This document shows, piece after piece, positions 1 to 7,069 of a DNA stretch of 22,196 nt. The position numbers and the translations under genes were made by a program. Location of the stretch: the NCBI GenBank assembly GCA_045128635.1, contig JBGVRS010000187.1, forward strand, positions 1 through 22,196, written 5' to 3'. Numbering within the stretch: position 1 is the first letter of the stretch; every line of letters begins with the position of its first letter. The stretch is from HGM12587 sp045128635 (lineage in GTDB: Bacteria > Bacillota > Clostridia > Lachnospirales > Lachnospiraceae). Below the pieces are notes generated by a model, which worked only from the letters and a program-made list of their open reading frames with translations, had not been told where the DNA came from and did no database searches.

Positions 1-19
1 TGATTATTACGGTGCGGCA

Positions 20-73
20 GAGCCGCCAGTCCGGTGTGGCGTGAGCCACTTGTCCGGACCAACGGAGCCACCA
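20..73 (+). repeat. Left-end tandem transposase-binding repeats of IS21 element
   Basis: Three GAGCC-headed units begin at 20, 43 and 65, spaced 23 and 22 bases. The first two share the pattern GAGCCRCYWGTCCGG closely. In the IS21 family such multiple terminal repeats are the binding sites for the IstA transposase, and the first unit starts 19 bases from the presumed tip. Confidence 0.8.
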
Positions 74-85
74 GATTATTATAAG

Positions 86-862
86 CTACTTTGATTGCAT
101 CGGATCTAATCCGTATACCTCTCGCATGGAAAGATCCTTGCCTGGATCAATACTTTCGATTTCAATCTTATAGGAATCGTAAGATATACGATCCATGATG
201 GCATCTGCAAGGGTATTTTCACCATCACATATTTGTTGATACCATTCTGATTCTCGATACTGAGAACAGAAAATCGTAGATGAACGTTTACGGCGTTTAT
301 GAATCAATTCAAAAACATCTCTGGCTTCAGATTCTGTAAGCTTAAGAAGCAGCCATTCATCGATAATCAGCAATAACGGATTTGTGTATTTTTTCAAAAC
401 CGTCTTGAAATTACCATCCGCACGAGCTGCCTGTAAGTCAAGAAGCAAATCCGGAAGGCGCACATACTTAACAGTGTAATACTGCTTGCATGCCTCCATT
501 CCAAATGCACATGCCATATAGGTTTTACCGCTTCCGGTAGCACCTGTTATAAATATATTTCTGTAATCTACGATGTACTCACAGGTTGCAAGTCTGGTTA
601 TAAGTGCTTTATTTAGCTTGCGGCCGGAAGTGTAATCAATTGCGGCAATACTTGCATCCGGTTGTTCTAATTCGGCATTTTTAATCAGTCTTTTCAGGCG
701 ATTGTTTTTGCGGTTTGTGTATTCCACATCGACCAGCATACCGAAACGGTCTTCAAACGAGACTTCTGACATGGAAGAATCGTTCATCTGAATACGAAAT
801 GCATCTGCCATCGCAGTAAGGCGCATTTCAATGAGTTTATCAATAGTACTTTGATTGATCAT
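86..862 (-). CDS. istB: IS21-family transposition helper ATPase IstB
   Basis: IstB is the AAA+ ATPase that helps the IstA transposase choose and engage target DNA. The 258-residue protein has a Walker A motif GATGSGKT at about residues 107-114 and a Walker B stretch LLLIIDEW at about 163-170. The N-terminal 60 or so residues are the small helical region usual for IstB. Its length is normal for the family. The ATG overlaps the istA stop codon (ATGA), and a GGAGG site sits just upstream inside the end of istA, so the two genes are probably translationally coupled. No frameshift or internal stop is visible. Identification rests on the motifs plus the adjacent istA and the matching IS ends. Confidence 0.95.
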   Translation of the reverse strand: MINQSTIDKLIEMRLTAMADAFRIQMNDSSMSEVSFEDRFGMLVDVEYTNRKNNRLKRLIKNAELEQPDASIAAIDYTSGRKLNKALITRLATCEYIVDYRNIFITGATGSGKTYMACAFGMEACKQYYTVKYVRLPDLLLDLQAARADGNFKTVLKKYTNPLLLIIDEWLLLKLTESEARDVFELIHKRRKRSSTIFCSQYRESEWYQQICDGENTLADAIMDRISYDSYKIEIESIDPGKDLSMREVYGLDPMQSK

Positions 863-2409
863 GTATTTTTACCTCCATAATAGCGTGCACCTCTTGTGAT
901 GCCGCGTGGTTTGTTTTCGAGAGAACTGTTATCCTGCTTGCTTTCTAATTCTTCTTCATTGAAGGATACCAATAAGTTTTTGATACTTTTATAGCTTGGC
1001 TTGGAACTATAGCAAAGTGCCTTTGTACACACTGCTTCCAACTTTGCAGGTGAATGTTTTTCTGCGAGTTTTAAAAGTCCCATGCAGCTACGATAGGATT
1101 GTTGTTCTACTCTGCCGGAGGTAAGAATTGCATCAACCACCTTACGTGTGTTAATTCCAATCGAATCTGCCCATTTACGGAAACGATCACCGTTCCACTC
1201 GAGATATTTCTGATGGTTCTCAGGCATATGTTCTGTAATGGTTGAATATTGACCTGACCGGCCAGTAATTCTCCGGTGCGAGGCGATTCTATTGTGATTA
1301 TAAAATATTTCAATCGTTGATTCTGTTATACGCACATCGACCTTATTTTTGATATACTGATAAGGCACGGAGTAGTACATTTTGTCTACTGCGATGTGAT
1401 AATTGAACTGTACAGTGGCTTGTTTCCACTCGCAGAGTTCAAAAGGTGTGGCAGGCAACGACGCCAGTAAAGGCATTTCTTCCCCAAGAAATAAACTGAG
1501 CCTGCTGCATTCTTTTTGTTCGAATTTTCGAGCATTGTACGCAGTGAGTTTTTCTTTAATCGCAGCGTTTAACTCTGCCAGTGAGAAAAACTGTTCATTT
1601 CGAAGTGCTGCCGTTATCCAGGTGGATATTTTCCCGACAGAACCTTCGACGTTCGATTTATCCTTGGGTTTCCGGACTCTGGCCGGAACAATGGCAACAT
1701 TATAATGTTCTGCCATTTCATGATAAGTTGTGTTTAAAGTTGGTGTATACCAGTCGCTTTTTTGATGATTGATTGCAGTTGTACAATTATCAGACACGAG
1801 CACTGGGGCAACGCCACCAAAAAACTGAAACATATGGTTATGAGCTTTAATCCAGTTATTTGTACGTTCGTTAATAAAAGCTTCTACAAACGCGTACTGG
1901 CTATAAGTCATAACTCCAACAAACAACCACGCATCAATGATTTCTCCAGTATCAGGATCAATGATGTGCGCTGGATCTCCAGCCCAGTCAACTTCAATCT
2001 GTTCTCCTGGTTTGCGTGGTATATGCATAGTTGCTCTGCGACGTTCTTCATTCTTTTGAATGTAATAACAGAACTGTGAATACATAAGAGGCTCTTCGCC
2101 ATTCATACGACTTTCTTCACAGTATTCAACCCACAGCAACTTTTTGTTGACTCCATTTCGAAGTAACTCTTTTCGAATGTAGTCGAAGTCAGGCATACGT
2201 TTATTCGTAGCTGACTTGGTTTTTGGAAACATCATTTCTTCCAAAACGCCGTCGGTCATGCCAAAGTCTAACGGCCAGCTGATTTTAAGTTCATTAGCTC
2301 GCTTTGTCACCTTGGCAACCGTATTTCTTGAAACACCGCAACTGTTAGCGATGCTTCGTTCGCTGAACCCGAGACTTTTAAGTCTTAAGATTTCACGATA
2401 TTTGGTCAT
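859..2409 (-). CDS. istA: IS21-family DDE transposase IstA
   Basis: This is the DDE-type integrase/transposase that cuts and joins the IS ends. The 516-residue protein opens with a helix-turn-helix region (about residues 1-35, containing GVSRNTV) for binding the terminal repeats. The rve-type catalytic core supplies D141 (in VDWAG), D207 (in VSDNC) and E255 (in NVEG) as the likely catalytic triad. The C-terminal part resembles the Mu-type beta-barrel of IS21 transposases (around 330-400). The ATG at 2409 follows an AAAGGAGGT site at good spacing. The length is full for the family and the frame is open throughout, so the gene appears intact. It is followed immediately by istB with a 4-base overlap. 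Confidence 0.95.
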   Translation of the reverse strand: MTKYREILRLKSLGFSERSIANSCGVSRNTVAKVTKRANELKISWPLDFGMTDGVLEEMMFPKTKSATNKRMPDFDYIRKELLRNGVNKKLLWVEYCEESRMNGEEPLMYSQFCYYIQKNEERRRATMHIPRKPGEQIEVDWAGDPAHIIDPDTGEIIDAWLFVGVMTYSQYAFVEAFINERTNNWIKAHNHMFQFFGGVAPVLVSDNCTTAINHQKSDWYTPTLNTTYHEMAEHYNVAIVPARVRKPKDKSNVEGSVGKISTWITAALRNEQFFSLAELNAAIKEKLTAYNARKFEQKECSRLSLFLGEEMPLLASLPATPFELCEWKQATVQFNYHIAVDKMYYSVPYQYIKNKVDVRITESTIEIFYNHNRIASHRRITGRSGQYSTITEHMPENHQKYLEWNGDRFRKWADSIGINTRKVVDAILTSGRVEQQSYRSCMGLLKLAEKHSPAKLEAVCTKALCYSSKPSYKSIKNLLVSFNEEELESKQDNSSLENKPRGITRGARYYGGKNT

Positions 2410-2484
2410 GATAACGACCTCCTTTACCTGAATTTACACCTGATAAAAGTGCATAATTACAGTATAAAGGATTTATATGTAATA

Positions 2485-2566
2485 GAGCCCATATGGCTCT
2501 GAATTACTGGAATAACTGGCTCTCGAACACCGGAATGGTGGCTCCGAAAGTCCGGACAGGTGGCTC
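2485..2566 (-). repeat. Right-end tandem transposase-binding repeats of IS21 element
   Basis: Read on the minus strand, four GAGCC-headed units begin at 2566, 2544, 2522 and 2499, giving 22, 22 and 23-base spacing. The outer two keep the GTCCGG or TTCCGG tail and the inner two are degenerate. The set mirrors the three units at the left end. It lies upstream of istA, so bound transposase could also affect istA transcription (inference). Confidence 0.8.
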
Positions 2567-2586
2567 AAAGATAGCCGGTAGAATCA

Positions 2587-2666
2587 CTCTGAATACCTTT
2601 TACAATACATTCTGCCATTTTTGCAGTGTTTCCGCTTTCTGAATGATATACAACTGTGATTTTCAA
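2587..2666 (-). pseudogene. 5' remnant of a flavodoxin-type gene interrupted by the IS21 element
   Basis: On the minus strand a TTG start at 2666-2664 follows a clear AGGGAAGG ribosome binding site. It opens a frame of 26 codons that runs without a stop into the IS end at 2586. The translation begins MKITVVYHSESGNTAKMAEC and continues with a helix ending in KGIQ. This is the first beta strand, the FMN phosphate-binding loop (HSESGNT) and first helix of a flavodoxin-like fold, as in flavodoxins and flavodoxin-like NAD(P)H:quinone oxidoreductases. The start lies 17 bases after the stop of the cyclophilin gene, so it was probably the last gene of that operon. The rest of the gene would lie beyond the left end of the IS, off the window. 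The exact subfamily cannot be told from 26 residues. Confidence 0.8.
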
Positions 2667-2683
2667 AATTAGTTACCTTCCCT

Positions 2684-3325
2684 TCATTCTTCAACTCTAA
2701 TTGTAATTGTTTTAATAACTGGCTGCGCTTCCTTAGGAATCGTCCCATTATTGTCTGTTGGTACTGCTTCTTCGCAAATCTGATCTACAATGTCCATTCC
2801 CTCTGTAACATAACCAAATCCAGCATAGGTACCATCTAAAAATGTACTATCTTCATGGACGATGAAAAATTGTGAACTTGCGCTATCATATGCCATCGCT
2901 CTGGCCATCGAAATTGCGCCTCTTGTGTGTGAAAGATTGTTATCATAGCCGTTTTGCTTAAATTCTCCCACAATCTTACTATCCGCTCCCCCGCTTCCAT
3001 CTCCTTTCGGGTCTCCACCCTGCATCATAAAACCTTCCATTATGCGATGAAAAGTCAGTCCATCATAAAAACCATTTTCCGCCAAAGTAATAAAATTATC
3101 TACAGTTACCGGAGCAGAAGCTTTGTCGAGTGCTACCGTAATTGTACCATATTTTTCAATTTCGATATCTGCATATGTATCGGTTTCCAGTGATGATGCA
3201 TCAATATGCATTACATTGTCATTAGTTGTTGCAGTGTTGCTGCTCTTTGCGCAGCCTACGCTGAAAATCATAGAAAGAATCAGTGTTGTTACAAGTGCAA
3301 TCACTGTTTTAGTATAAATTTTCAT
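2684..3325 (-). CDS. Cyclophilin-type peptidyl-prolyl isomerase lipoprotein
   Basis: The enzyme catalyses cis-trans isomerisation of peptidyl-proline bonds and should act outside the membrane. Residues 1-25 form a lipoprotein signal peptide: a basic N-end, a hydrophobic core, and the lipobox SVGC with Cys25 as the lipidation site. A short linker is followed by a cyclophilin domain (about 50-213). Recognisable family motifs are FHR at 92-94, MQGGDP at 101-106, ISMARA at 138-143 and QFF at 152-154, which include the usual catalytic Arg and pocket residues. The LDG...FG segment near 163-171 lacks the Trp of eukaryotic cyclophilins, as is normal for bacterial members. An AAAAAGGAG site precedes the ATG. 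The gene lies 31 bases after the DUF2284 gene and just before the interrupted flavodoxin gene. Confidence 0.92.
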   Translation of the reverse strand: MKIYTKTVIALVTTLILSMIFSVGCAKSSNTATTNDNVMHIDASSLETDTYADIEIEKYGTITVALDKASAPVTVDNFITLAENGFYDGLTFHRIMEGFMMQGGDPKGDGSGGADSKIVGEFKQNGYDNNLSHTRGAISMARAMAYDSASSQFFIVHEDSTFLDGTYAGFGYVTEGMDIVDQICEEAVPTDNNGTIPKEAQPVIKTITIRVEE

Positions 3326-3356
3326 TTTCTATATTCTCCTTTTTTAAAACTTCATT

Positions 3357-3890
3357 CTAATAGAATAACAGAGATATCCATGTTACAACATTTGCTCCGA
3401 ACTGAAATTCAAGTCCTCTACTTTCTAATACAGGAATTACATTGATTCCCTGACTTTCTACACATGGATGCATTTTTTGAGGTATACGGCAAGGTTCACC
3501 ATCTAAAATTGCACATTGTTCGCAAAGAGTGCATGCTTCAGATGATAAGATAAAAGGTTCCACACCCTGCTCTCTCATCATATCTCCTACTTGATTTGTA
3601 ATTTTTTCATGATCTTTTCGGGTTCCAAGTGTTTCATTGATGTCTGCAATATCTTTCACTTCCACAATCGTACTGATTAACAGGCAATTTTCAAACGAAC
3701 GGCAATGTTTTTCACAATTTTTTACACTGCCAACGCCTGGAGGACAAGCCCATGATTTACCATACATCGGACATTCATTTTCACAAATCCATCGAATACG
3801 TTCAGAAAATTCTAACTCTGCAGGGTCAATAAAATCATAAATATATAATGGCAATTCTGCCATACGCTTTTCCAACAATTCTCGATTCAT
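3357..3890 (-). CDS. DUF2284 family Cys-rich metal-binding protein
   Basis: The 177-residue protein matches the DUF2284 pattern: a central ACPPGVG motif (about 48-54) and a ferredoxin-like cluster CTLCEQC (120-126) followed by PCR (133-135) and HPCVES (141-146). Eleven cysteines are visible, at 36, 40, 49, 59, 63, 69, 120, 123, 126, 134 and 143, which suggests metal or Fe-S binding. The biochemical role of the family is not known to me. The start follows only a weak purine-rich site (AAGAGAG), 15 bases after the stop of the phosphatase gene, so coupling to upstream translation is likely. It sits in the middle of the 2684-5474 gene string. Confidence 0.85.
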   Translation of the reverse strand: MNRELLEKRMAELPLYIYDFIDPAELEFSERIRWICENECPMYGKSWACPPGVGSVKNCEKHCRSFENCLLISTIVEVKDIADINETLGTRKDHEKITNQVGDMMREQGVEPFILSSEACTLCEQCAILDGEPCRIPQKMHPCVESQGINVIPVLESRGLEFQFGANVVTWISLLFY

Positions 3891-3905
3891 TTAACACATT
3901 CTCTC

Positions 3906-4673
3906 TTAAATATAATTTTCAGTAATGATTTTTGCGATTTCAGCCGTTCCGGCTACAACATCACCCACAAGTTCCATCATGCGTTCATTTCCTTCATAAT
4001 CAAGAACTTCTCCGCCTGCTTCACGTACCAGTAATGTTCCAGCTGCATAATCCCATATTTTTAGTTTTTTCTCCAAATATGCTTCAATTCGTCCGCATGC
4101 AATGTGAGCCAGATCTAACGCAGCGGAACCAGTTCTTCGAAGATCTTGGCAATCCATATATATTTTCTCAAAAGTCTGAAAATTTGTTGCAGCTTCACTC
4201 TTATAATAAGGAGATAGACCGATTGCAATCAGACTTTCACTCATCGTTTTGGCATTGCTGACCTGGATTGCTGTTCCATTTAAAAATGCGCCTTCCCCTT
4301 TTTTGGTAAAATACATTTCATCTAAATATGGATCATAAATGATACCGGCAATTACTTCTCTATGTTCAAGTAATGCCAGGGAAATCGCACTGTTTTTATA
4401 ATCATGAATCAGATTTGTTGTACCATCTACTGGATCAAGTACCCAGACAGGCTTATTCAAATCAACATTTGACTCAGAACTTTCCTCCCCCAGAAATTGA
4501 ATTTCCGGATATAATTTTTGTAATTCAGTCTGAAGATAGTGTTGCACTGCCTCATCAACTGCAGTTACAAAATCATAAACGCCTTTTTCTTTGACCTGTC
4601 CCGCTGCATTTCGATCTGTAAAAAGTTTTGCTGCATTACGGACAATCTTTTGTACACAAATAAAATCTACCAT
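3906..4673 (-). CDS. Inositol monophosphatase family protein (SuhB/CysQ-like)
   Basis: This belongs to the Mg2+-dependent, Li+-sensitive phosphatase superfamily that acts on inositol phosphates, related sugar phosphates or PAP. The 255-residue length is typical. Metal-site motifs are all present: GEES at 62-65, the LDPVDGTTN box at 79-87 (D80 and D83 as ligands, T85), and WDYAAG at 207-212 (D208). The extra helix and R/G-rich segment DLRRTGSAALD (177-187) is also standard. The start ATG at 4673 is preceded by AAAGG at workable spacing. The gene follows the HTH-Uma2 gene by 24 bases and precedes the DUF2284 gene by 15, consistent with one transcript. The true substrate cannot be assigned from sequence alone. 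Confidence 0.93.
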   Translation of the reverse strand: MVDFICVQKIVRNAAKLFTDRNAAGQVKEKGVYDFVTAVDEAVQHYLQTELQKLYPEIQFLGEESSESNVDLNKPVWVLDPVDGTTNLIHDYKNSAISLALLEHREVIAGIIYDPYLDEMYFTKKGEGAFLNGTAIQVSNAKTMSESLIAIGLSPYYKSEAATNFQTFEKIYMDCQDLRRTGSAALDLAHIACGRIEAYLEKKLKIWDYAAGTLLVREAGGEVLDYEGNERMMELVGDVVAGTAEIAKIITENYI

Positions 4674-4697
4674 GTAATCTGCCTTTCTTTTAGTAAA

Positions 4698-5474
4698 TTA
4701 ATTCATGGAAATATTGATTTTTAATCCACTTAAAATATTACACGTAATAACTTCATCAAACGAATAAATATTACTCTTTTGTGTGTTTTCAAAATAATTA
4801 ACATACACTTTTTGTTCTTTAGGGTCTACGATCCAGTATTCCCGTACCCCTGCCATTTGATAATATACCATTTTTGTCACATAGTCATGTTTAAAATTGC
4901 TTTCAGATACAATCTCTATAATCCAGTCTGGTGCACCAGAGCATCCACGGTCAGTTAATTTGTCCGTATCGCATATCACAGTAATATCCGGCTGAACAAC
5001 TGCCATGTCATTATCAAATAATTTTACATCAAACGGAGCCGGGTATACGTGGCATTTACCATTATTTTTTTCTATATGATTCATGATTTGAAACATCAGT
5101 TTAGATAAAATAAATTGGTGAATACGACTTGGAGAAGACATCAGGTAAAGCTTGTTCTTGATAAGCTCTGCTCTTACACCTTCTTCTAATTTTTCAATGT
5201 CTTCTATATTGTAAGATCTTGCCCTGCACATATATGGCGATGCAGAATCCTGTACCATCATTGGTTGATAAGAATATTCATTATAAGTAAATGGAATCTT
5301 CGATTTTGTCGAAATTACTTCTTCTATCGCAAGCAAAGTGCTGTATCTTGGGTTTTTCGTTGCACCTGAAAAAATTTTATTAATGGTACTGAAAGGAATC
5401 CCGGATAAATCTGCAATATCCTGATTGGTTAATCCAGCAGCTTTTTTCTTTTCTTTTAATTCAAAAATATCCAT
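4698..5474 (-). CDS. XRE-type HTH fused to Uma2 (DUF820) nuclease-like domain
   Basis: The first 55 or so residues are an XRE/Cro-type helix-turn-helix (LTNQDIADLSGIPFSTINKI). Residues about 80-258 form a Uma2-family domain of the PD-(D/E)XK nuclease fold. Likely catalytic residues are E103 (RAELI), D163 (QPDITV), E187 (PDWIIEIVS) and K201, followed by the GVREYWIVDP signature. I start it at ATG 5474, because the upstream in-frame GTG at 5483 overlaps the GGAGG ribosome binding site. Uma2 proteins are widespread and poorly understood; a fused HTH suggests DNA-directed or autoregulated action (inference). It is the first gene of the 2684-5474 string and has a palindrome-rich promoter. Confidence 0.88.
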   Translation of the reverse strand: MDIFELKEKKKAAGLTNQDIADLSGIPFSTINKIFSGATKNPRYSTLLAIEEVISTKSKIPFTYNEYSYQPMMVQDSASPYMCRARSYNIEDIEKLEEGVRAELIKNKLYLMSSPSRIHQFILSKLMFQIMNHIEKNNGKCHVYPAPFDVKLFDNDMAVVQPDITVICDTDKLTDRGCSGAPDWIIEIVSESNFKHDYVTKMVYYQMAGVREYWIVDPKEQKVYVNYFENTQKSNIYSFDEVITCNILSGLKINISMN

Positions 5475-5504
5475 ACCAAGCACCTCCGTTGTCTTGATAT
5501 GGAT

Positions 5505-5533
5505 ATTTTATCATGCTATATATTGTTTTTCAA
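5505..5533 (-). promoter_or_regulatory. Promoter of the HTH-Uma2 operon
   Basis: On the minus strand a -35 box TTGAAA (5533-5528) is followed after 17 bases by TAAAAT (5510-5505). A TG one base ahead of the -10 box makes it an extended -10. It lies about 30 bases ahead of the ATG at 5474, and the -35 box overlaps the end of the 34-bp palindrome. Confidence 0.65.
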
Positions 5534-5565
5534 CCACAAATATCCAAAAACGGATATTTGTGGTT
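5532..5565. repeat. 34-bp perfect palindrome in front of HTH-Uma2 gene
   Basis: The 14-base arm AACCACAAATATCC (5532-5545) is repeated perfectly in inverted form (5552-5565) around a 6-base centre. It lies between the SPFH stop and the Uma2-operon promoter and touches the -35 box. A second inverted repeat sharing the same core, AAAATATCCATA (5464-5475) against TATGGATATTTT (5498-5509), flanks the ribosome binding site. It could form a hairpin ending the SPFH transcript, but no T-run follows on the minus strand, so an operator reading is preferred. Confidence 0.75.
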
Positions 5566-5573
5566 TGACATGT

Positions 5574-6488
5574 TTATTTTGCTGTTTCTTTTAATGTTGC
5601 AGCGACACTTGCAATGCCCTGTAATTCAGCTGGAAGAAGGATTGTTGTTGCCTGACCATCTGCAACTTTTTCAAATGCTTCAAGGCTCTTTAATTTAAGA
5701 ACTGCTTCATCTGCGCCAGCTTCTCTTAACATTCTGATACCATCTGCATTCGCCTGCTGAATAGTCTTGATTGCCTGAGCTTCACCTTCCGCTTCACGAA
5801 TCATTTTTTCTTTTGCAGCATCTGCTCTTAAAATTGCAGCTGCTTTATCAGCTTCCGCTCTAAGGATTGCTGATTCTTTTTCACCTTCAGCTTCAAGAAT
5901 TTTTGCTCTCTTTTCACCTTCTGCGCGAGTTACAGCTTCACGTCTTTCACGTTCCGCCTTCATCTGTTTTTCCATTGCATTCTGGATTTCTGCTGGAGGA
6001 ACAATGTTTTTGAGTTCTACTCGATTTACTTTGATTCCCCATGGGTCAGTTGCAAGATCCAGTGCAGCACGCATCTGAGTATTGATTGTTTCGCGGCTTG
6101 TTAATGTCTGGTCTAACTCCATATCACCAATGATATTACGAAGTGTTGTTGCTGTCAGATTTTCAATAGCAAGCATTGGATTTTCTACACCATAAACAAA
6201 GAGTTTTGGGTCTGTAATCTGATAAAATACAACGCTGTCAATGCTCATTGTTACGTTATCTTTTGTGATAACAGGCTGTGGTGGAAAATCAGCAACAAGT
6301 TCTTTTAAATTAACTCTTTTTGCAACACGATCAATTACCGGAAGTTTGATATGAAAACCAACATTCCATGTTCCTTGATATGCACCAAGTCGTTCAATAA
6401 CATATGCTTTCGCCTGTGGAACGATTGTAATACATGGTACAAAGATTGCAATCAATAAAACTAATAAAATGATAATGAAAATTGCCAT
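5574..6488 (-). CDS. SPFH/stomatin-like membrane protein (QmcA/paraslipin type)
   Basis: The 304-residue protein has one N-terminal membrane segment (about residues 2-22), then an SPFH/prohibitin domain (about 22-190) with the usual features: VPQ...VIERLG near 23-35 and DPWGIKVNRVELKNI near 147-161. A long charged Ala/Glu-rich coiled coil follows (about 165-240) with repeated AEGE and RAEA units, and then a Leu-rich tail. Such proteins oligomerise into membrane microdomain scaffolds and often associate with proteases or other membrane proteins. The start has a strong AGAGGAGAG site. It directly follows an nfeD-type gene (31-base gap), the conserved pairing for this family, which supports a joint function. 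Confidence 0.93.
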   Translation of the reverse strand: MAIFIIILLVLLIAIFVPCITIVPQAKAYVIERLGAYQGTWNVGFHIKLPVIDRVAKRVNLKELVADFPPQPVITKDNVTMSIDSVVFYQITDPKLFVYGVENPMLAIENLTATTLRNIIGDMELDQTLTSRETINTQMRAALDLATDPWGIKVNRVELKNIVPPAEIQNAMEKQMKAERERREAVTRAEGEKRAKILEAEGEKESAILRAEADKAAAILRADAAKEKMIREAEGEAQAIKTIQQANADGIRMLREAGADEAVLKLKSLEAFEKVADGQATTILLPAELQGIASVAATLKETAK

Positions 6489-6519
6489 AAAGTACTCTCC
6501 TCTTTAAAAATTATTTTTT

Positions 6520-6954
6520 TTAAGATGCTTCTACAATTAATTTGACACCTTTGATTGAAACAATTCGCACAATTTCGTCTTTTTCAAATGTTTTTGAAGC
6601 ATCATTGCTTCGGGCGGTCCATTCTTTACCGTCTACCATGACCTGGCCGGTTTCATGTAGATTATGTATAGAAGAAGTTACAATTGCCTGTTTTCCAATC
6701 AAGCTGTCCAGATTGGTTTTTTCACGTTTCTGATTGAAATGTTTCACCGCAATCGGACGGGTAAAGAATAACAGGATTAATGAAACTATTAAAAATACTG
6801 TAACCTGTAACAAGAAACTTCCGTTCAACAGTTCGATGATCAGTGCGATAAACGCACCACCGGCAAACCAGATGGTTGTAAGCCCCATGGTCGCTGCTTC
6901 AATTGCAATTGTTGCAATTAAAACAATAATCCAAAGAATTAACACGTTGCTCAT
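6520..6954 (-). CDS. NfeD family membrane protein
   Basis: The 144-residue protein belongs to the short NfeD class (no ClpP-like protease domain). The N-terminal half carries two to three hydrophobic segments (about 4-25, 28-46 and 49-66), followed by a soluble OB-fold-like C-terminal domain (about 80-144) with LIGKQAIV, GQVMVDGKEW and VRIVSIKGVKLIVE. These segments are typical of NfeD. NfeD proteins pair with SPFH proteins and are thought to aid their assembly; here the SPFH gene is immediately downstream. The ATG follows AAAGGCGGTGA. There is no strong promoter consensus upstream beyond a TATACT-like box near 7005-7013. Confidence 0.92.
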   Translation of the reverse strand: MSNVLILWIIVLIATIAIEAATMGLTTIWFAGGAFIALIIELLNGSFLLQVTVFLIVSLILLFFTRPIAVKHFNQKREKTNLDSLIGKQAIVTSSIHNLHETGQVMVDGKEWTARSNDASKTFEKDEIVRIVSIKGVKLIVEAS

Positions 6955-7049
6955 AACATCACCGCCTTTCCAATGGTTTTGTTTGGATTATCTTTAGCTA
7001 TGTAAAAAGTATATAATAATAAGTGAATTTATAAAACCTGATAGAAAGA

Positions 7050-7069
7050 GAAATAAGCTATGCTATTTC
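7050..7069 (-). terminator. Possible weak terminator hairpin overlapping the stop of the 7063 gene
   Basis: On the minus strand GAAATAGC and GCTTATTTC can pair around a 3-base loop with one bulged T, followed by a modest pyrimidine tail (TCTTTCT). The stem is AT-rich and overlaps the stop codon, so its strength is doubtful. Confidence 0.35.

Larger units (their letters stand above)
1..2586 (-). mobile_element. Complete IS21-family insertion sequence
   Basis: The element carries istA and istB on the minus strand and is bounded by matching termini. The left end begins TGATT and the right end closes AATCA. When the right end is reverse-complemented, the first 70 or so bases of the two ends align, including a 31-base block (43-73 against 2536-2566) with 27 matches. 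Tandem GAGCC-type repeats sit at both ends, as expected for IS21 transposase-binding sites. Both ORFs are intact, so the copy may be active. The bases left of the element are outside the window, so the target-site duplication cannot be checked; the right flank begins CTCTGAAT. The insertion splits a flavodoxin-type gene (see 2587-2666). Confidence 0.9.

Noticed and set aside
1403..2431. Several plus-strand ORFs of 60-105 codons opposite istA
   Set aside because: They lie antisense to an intact, motif-complete transposase gene, have no ribosome binding sites I could see, and their products have no recognisable motifs.
5532..5565. 34-bp palindrome as a plain Rho-independent terminator for the SPFH gene
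   Set aside because: The minus strand continues GAAAAAC rather than a T-run, and the -35 box of the next gene overlaps the arm, so I list it as a repeat/operator candidate. A dual role is still possible.
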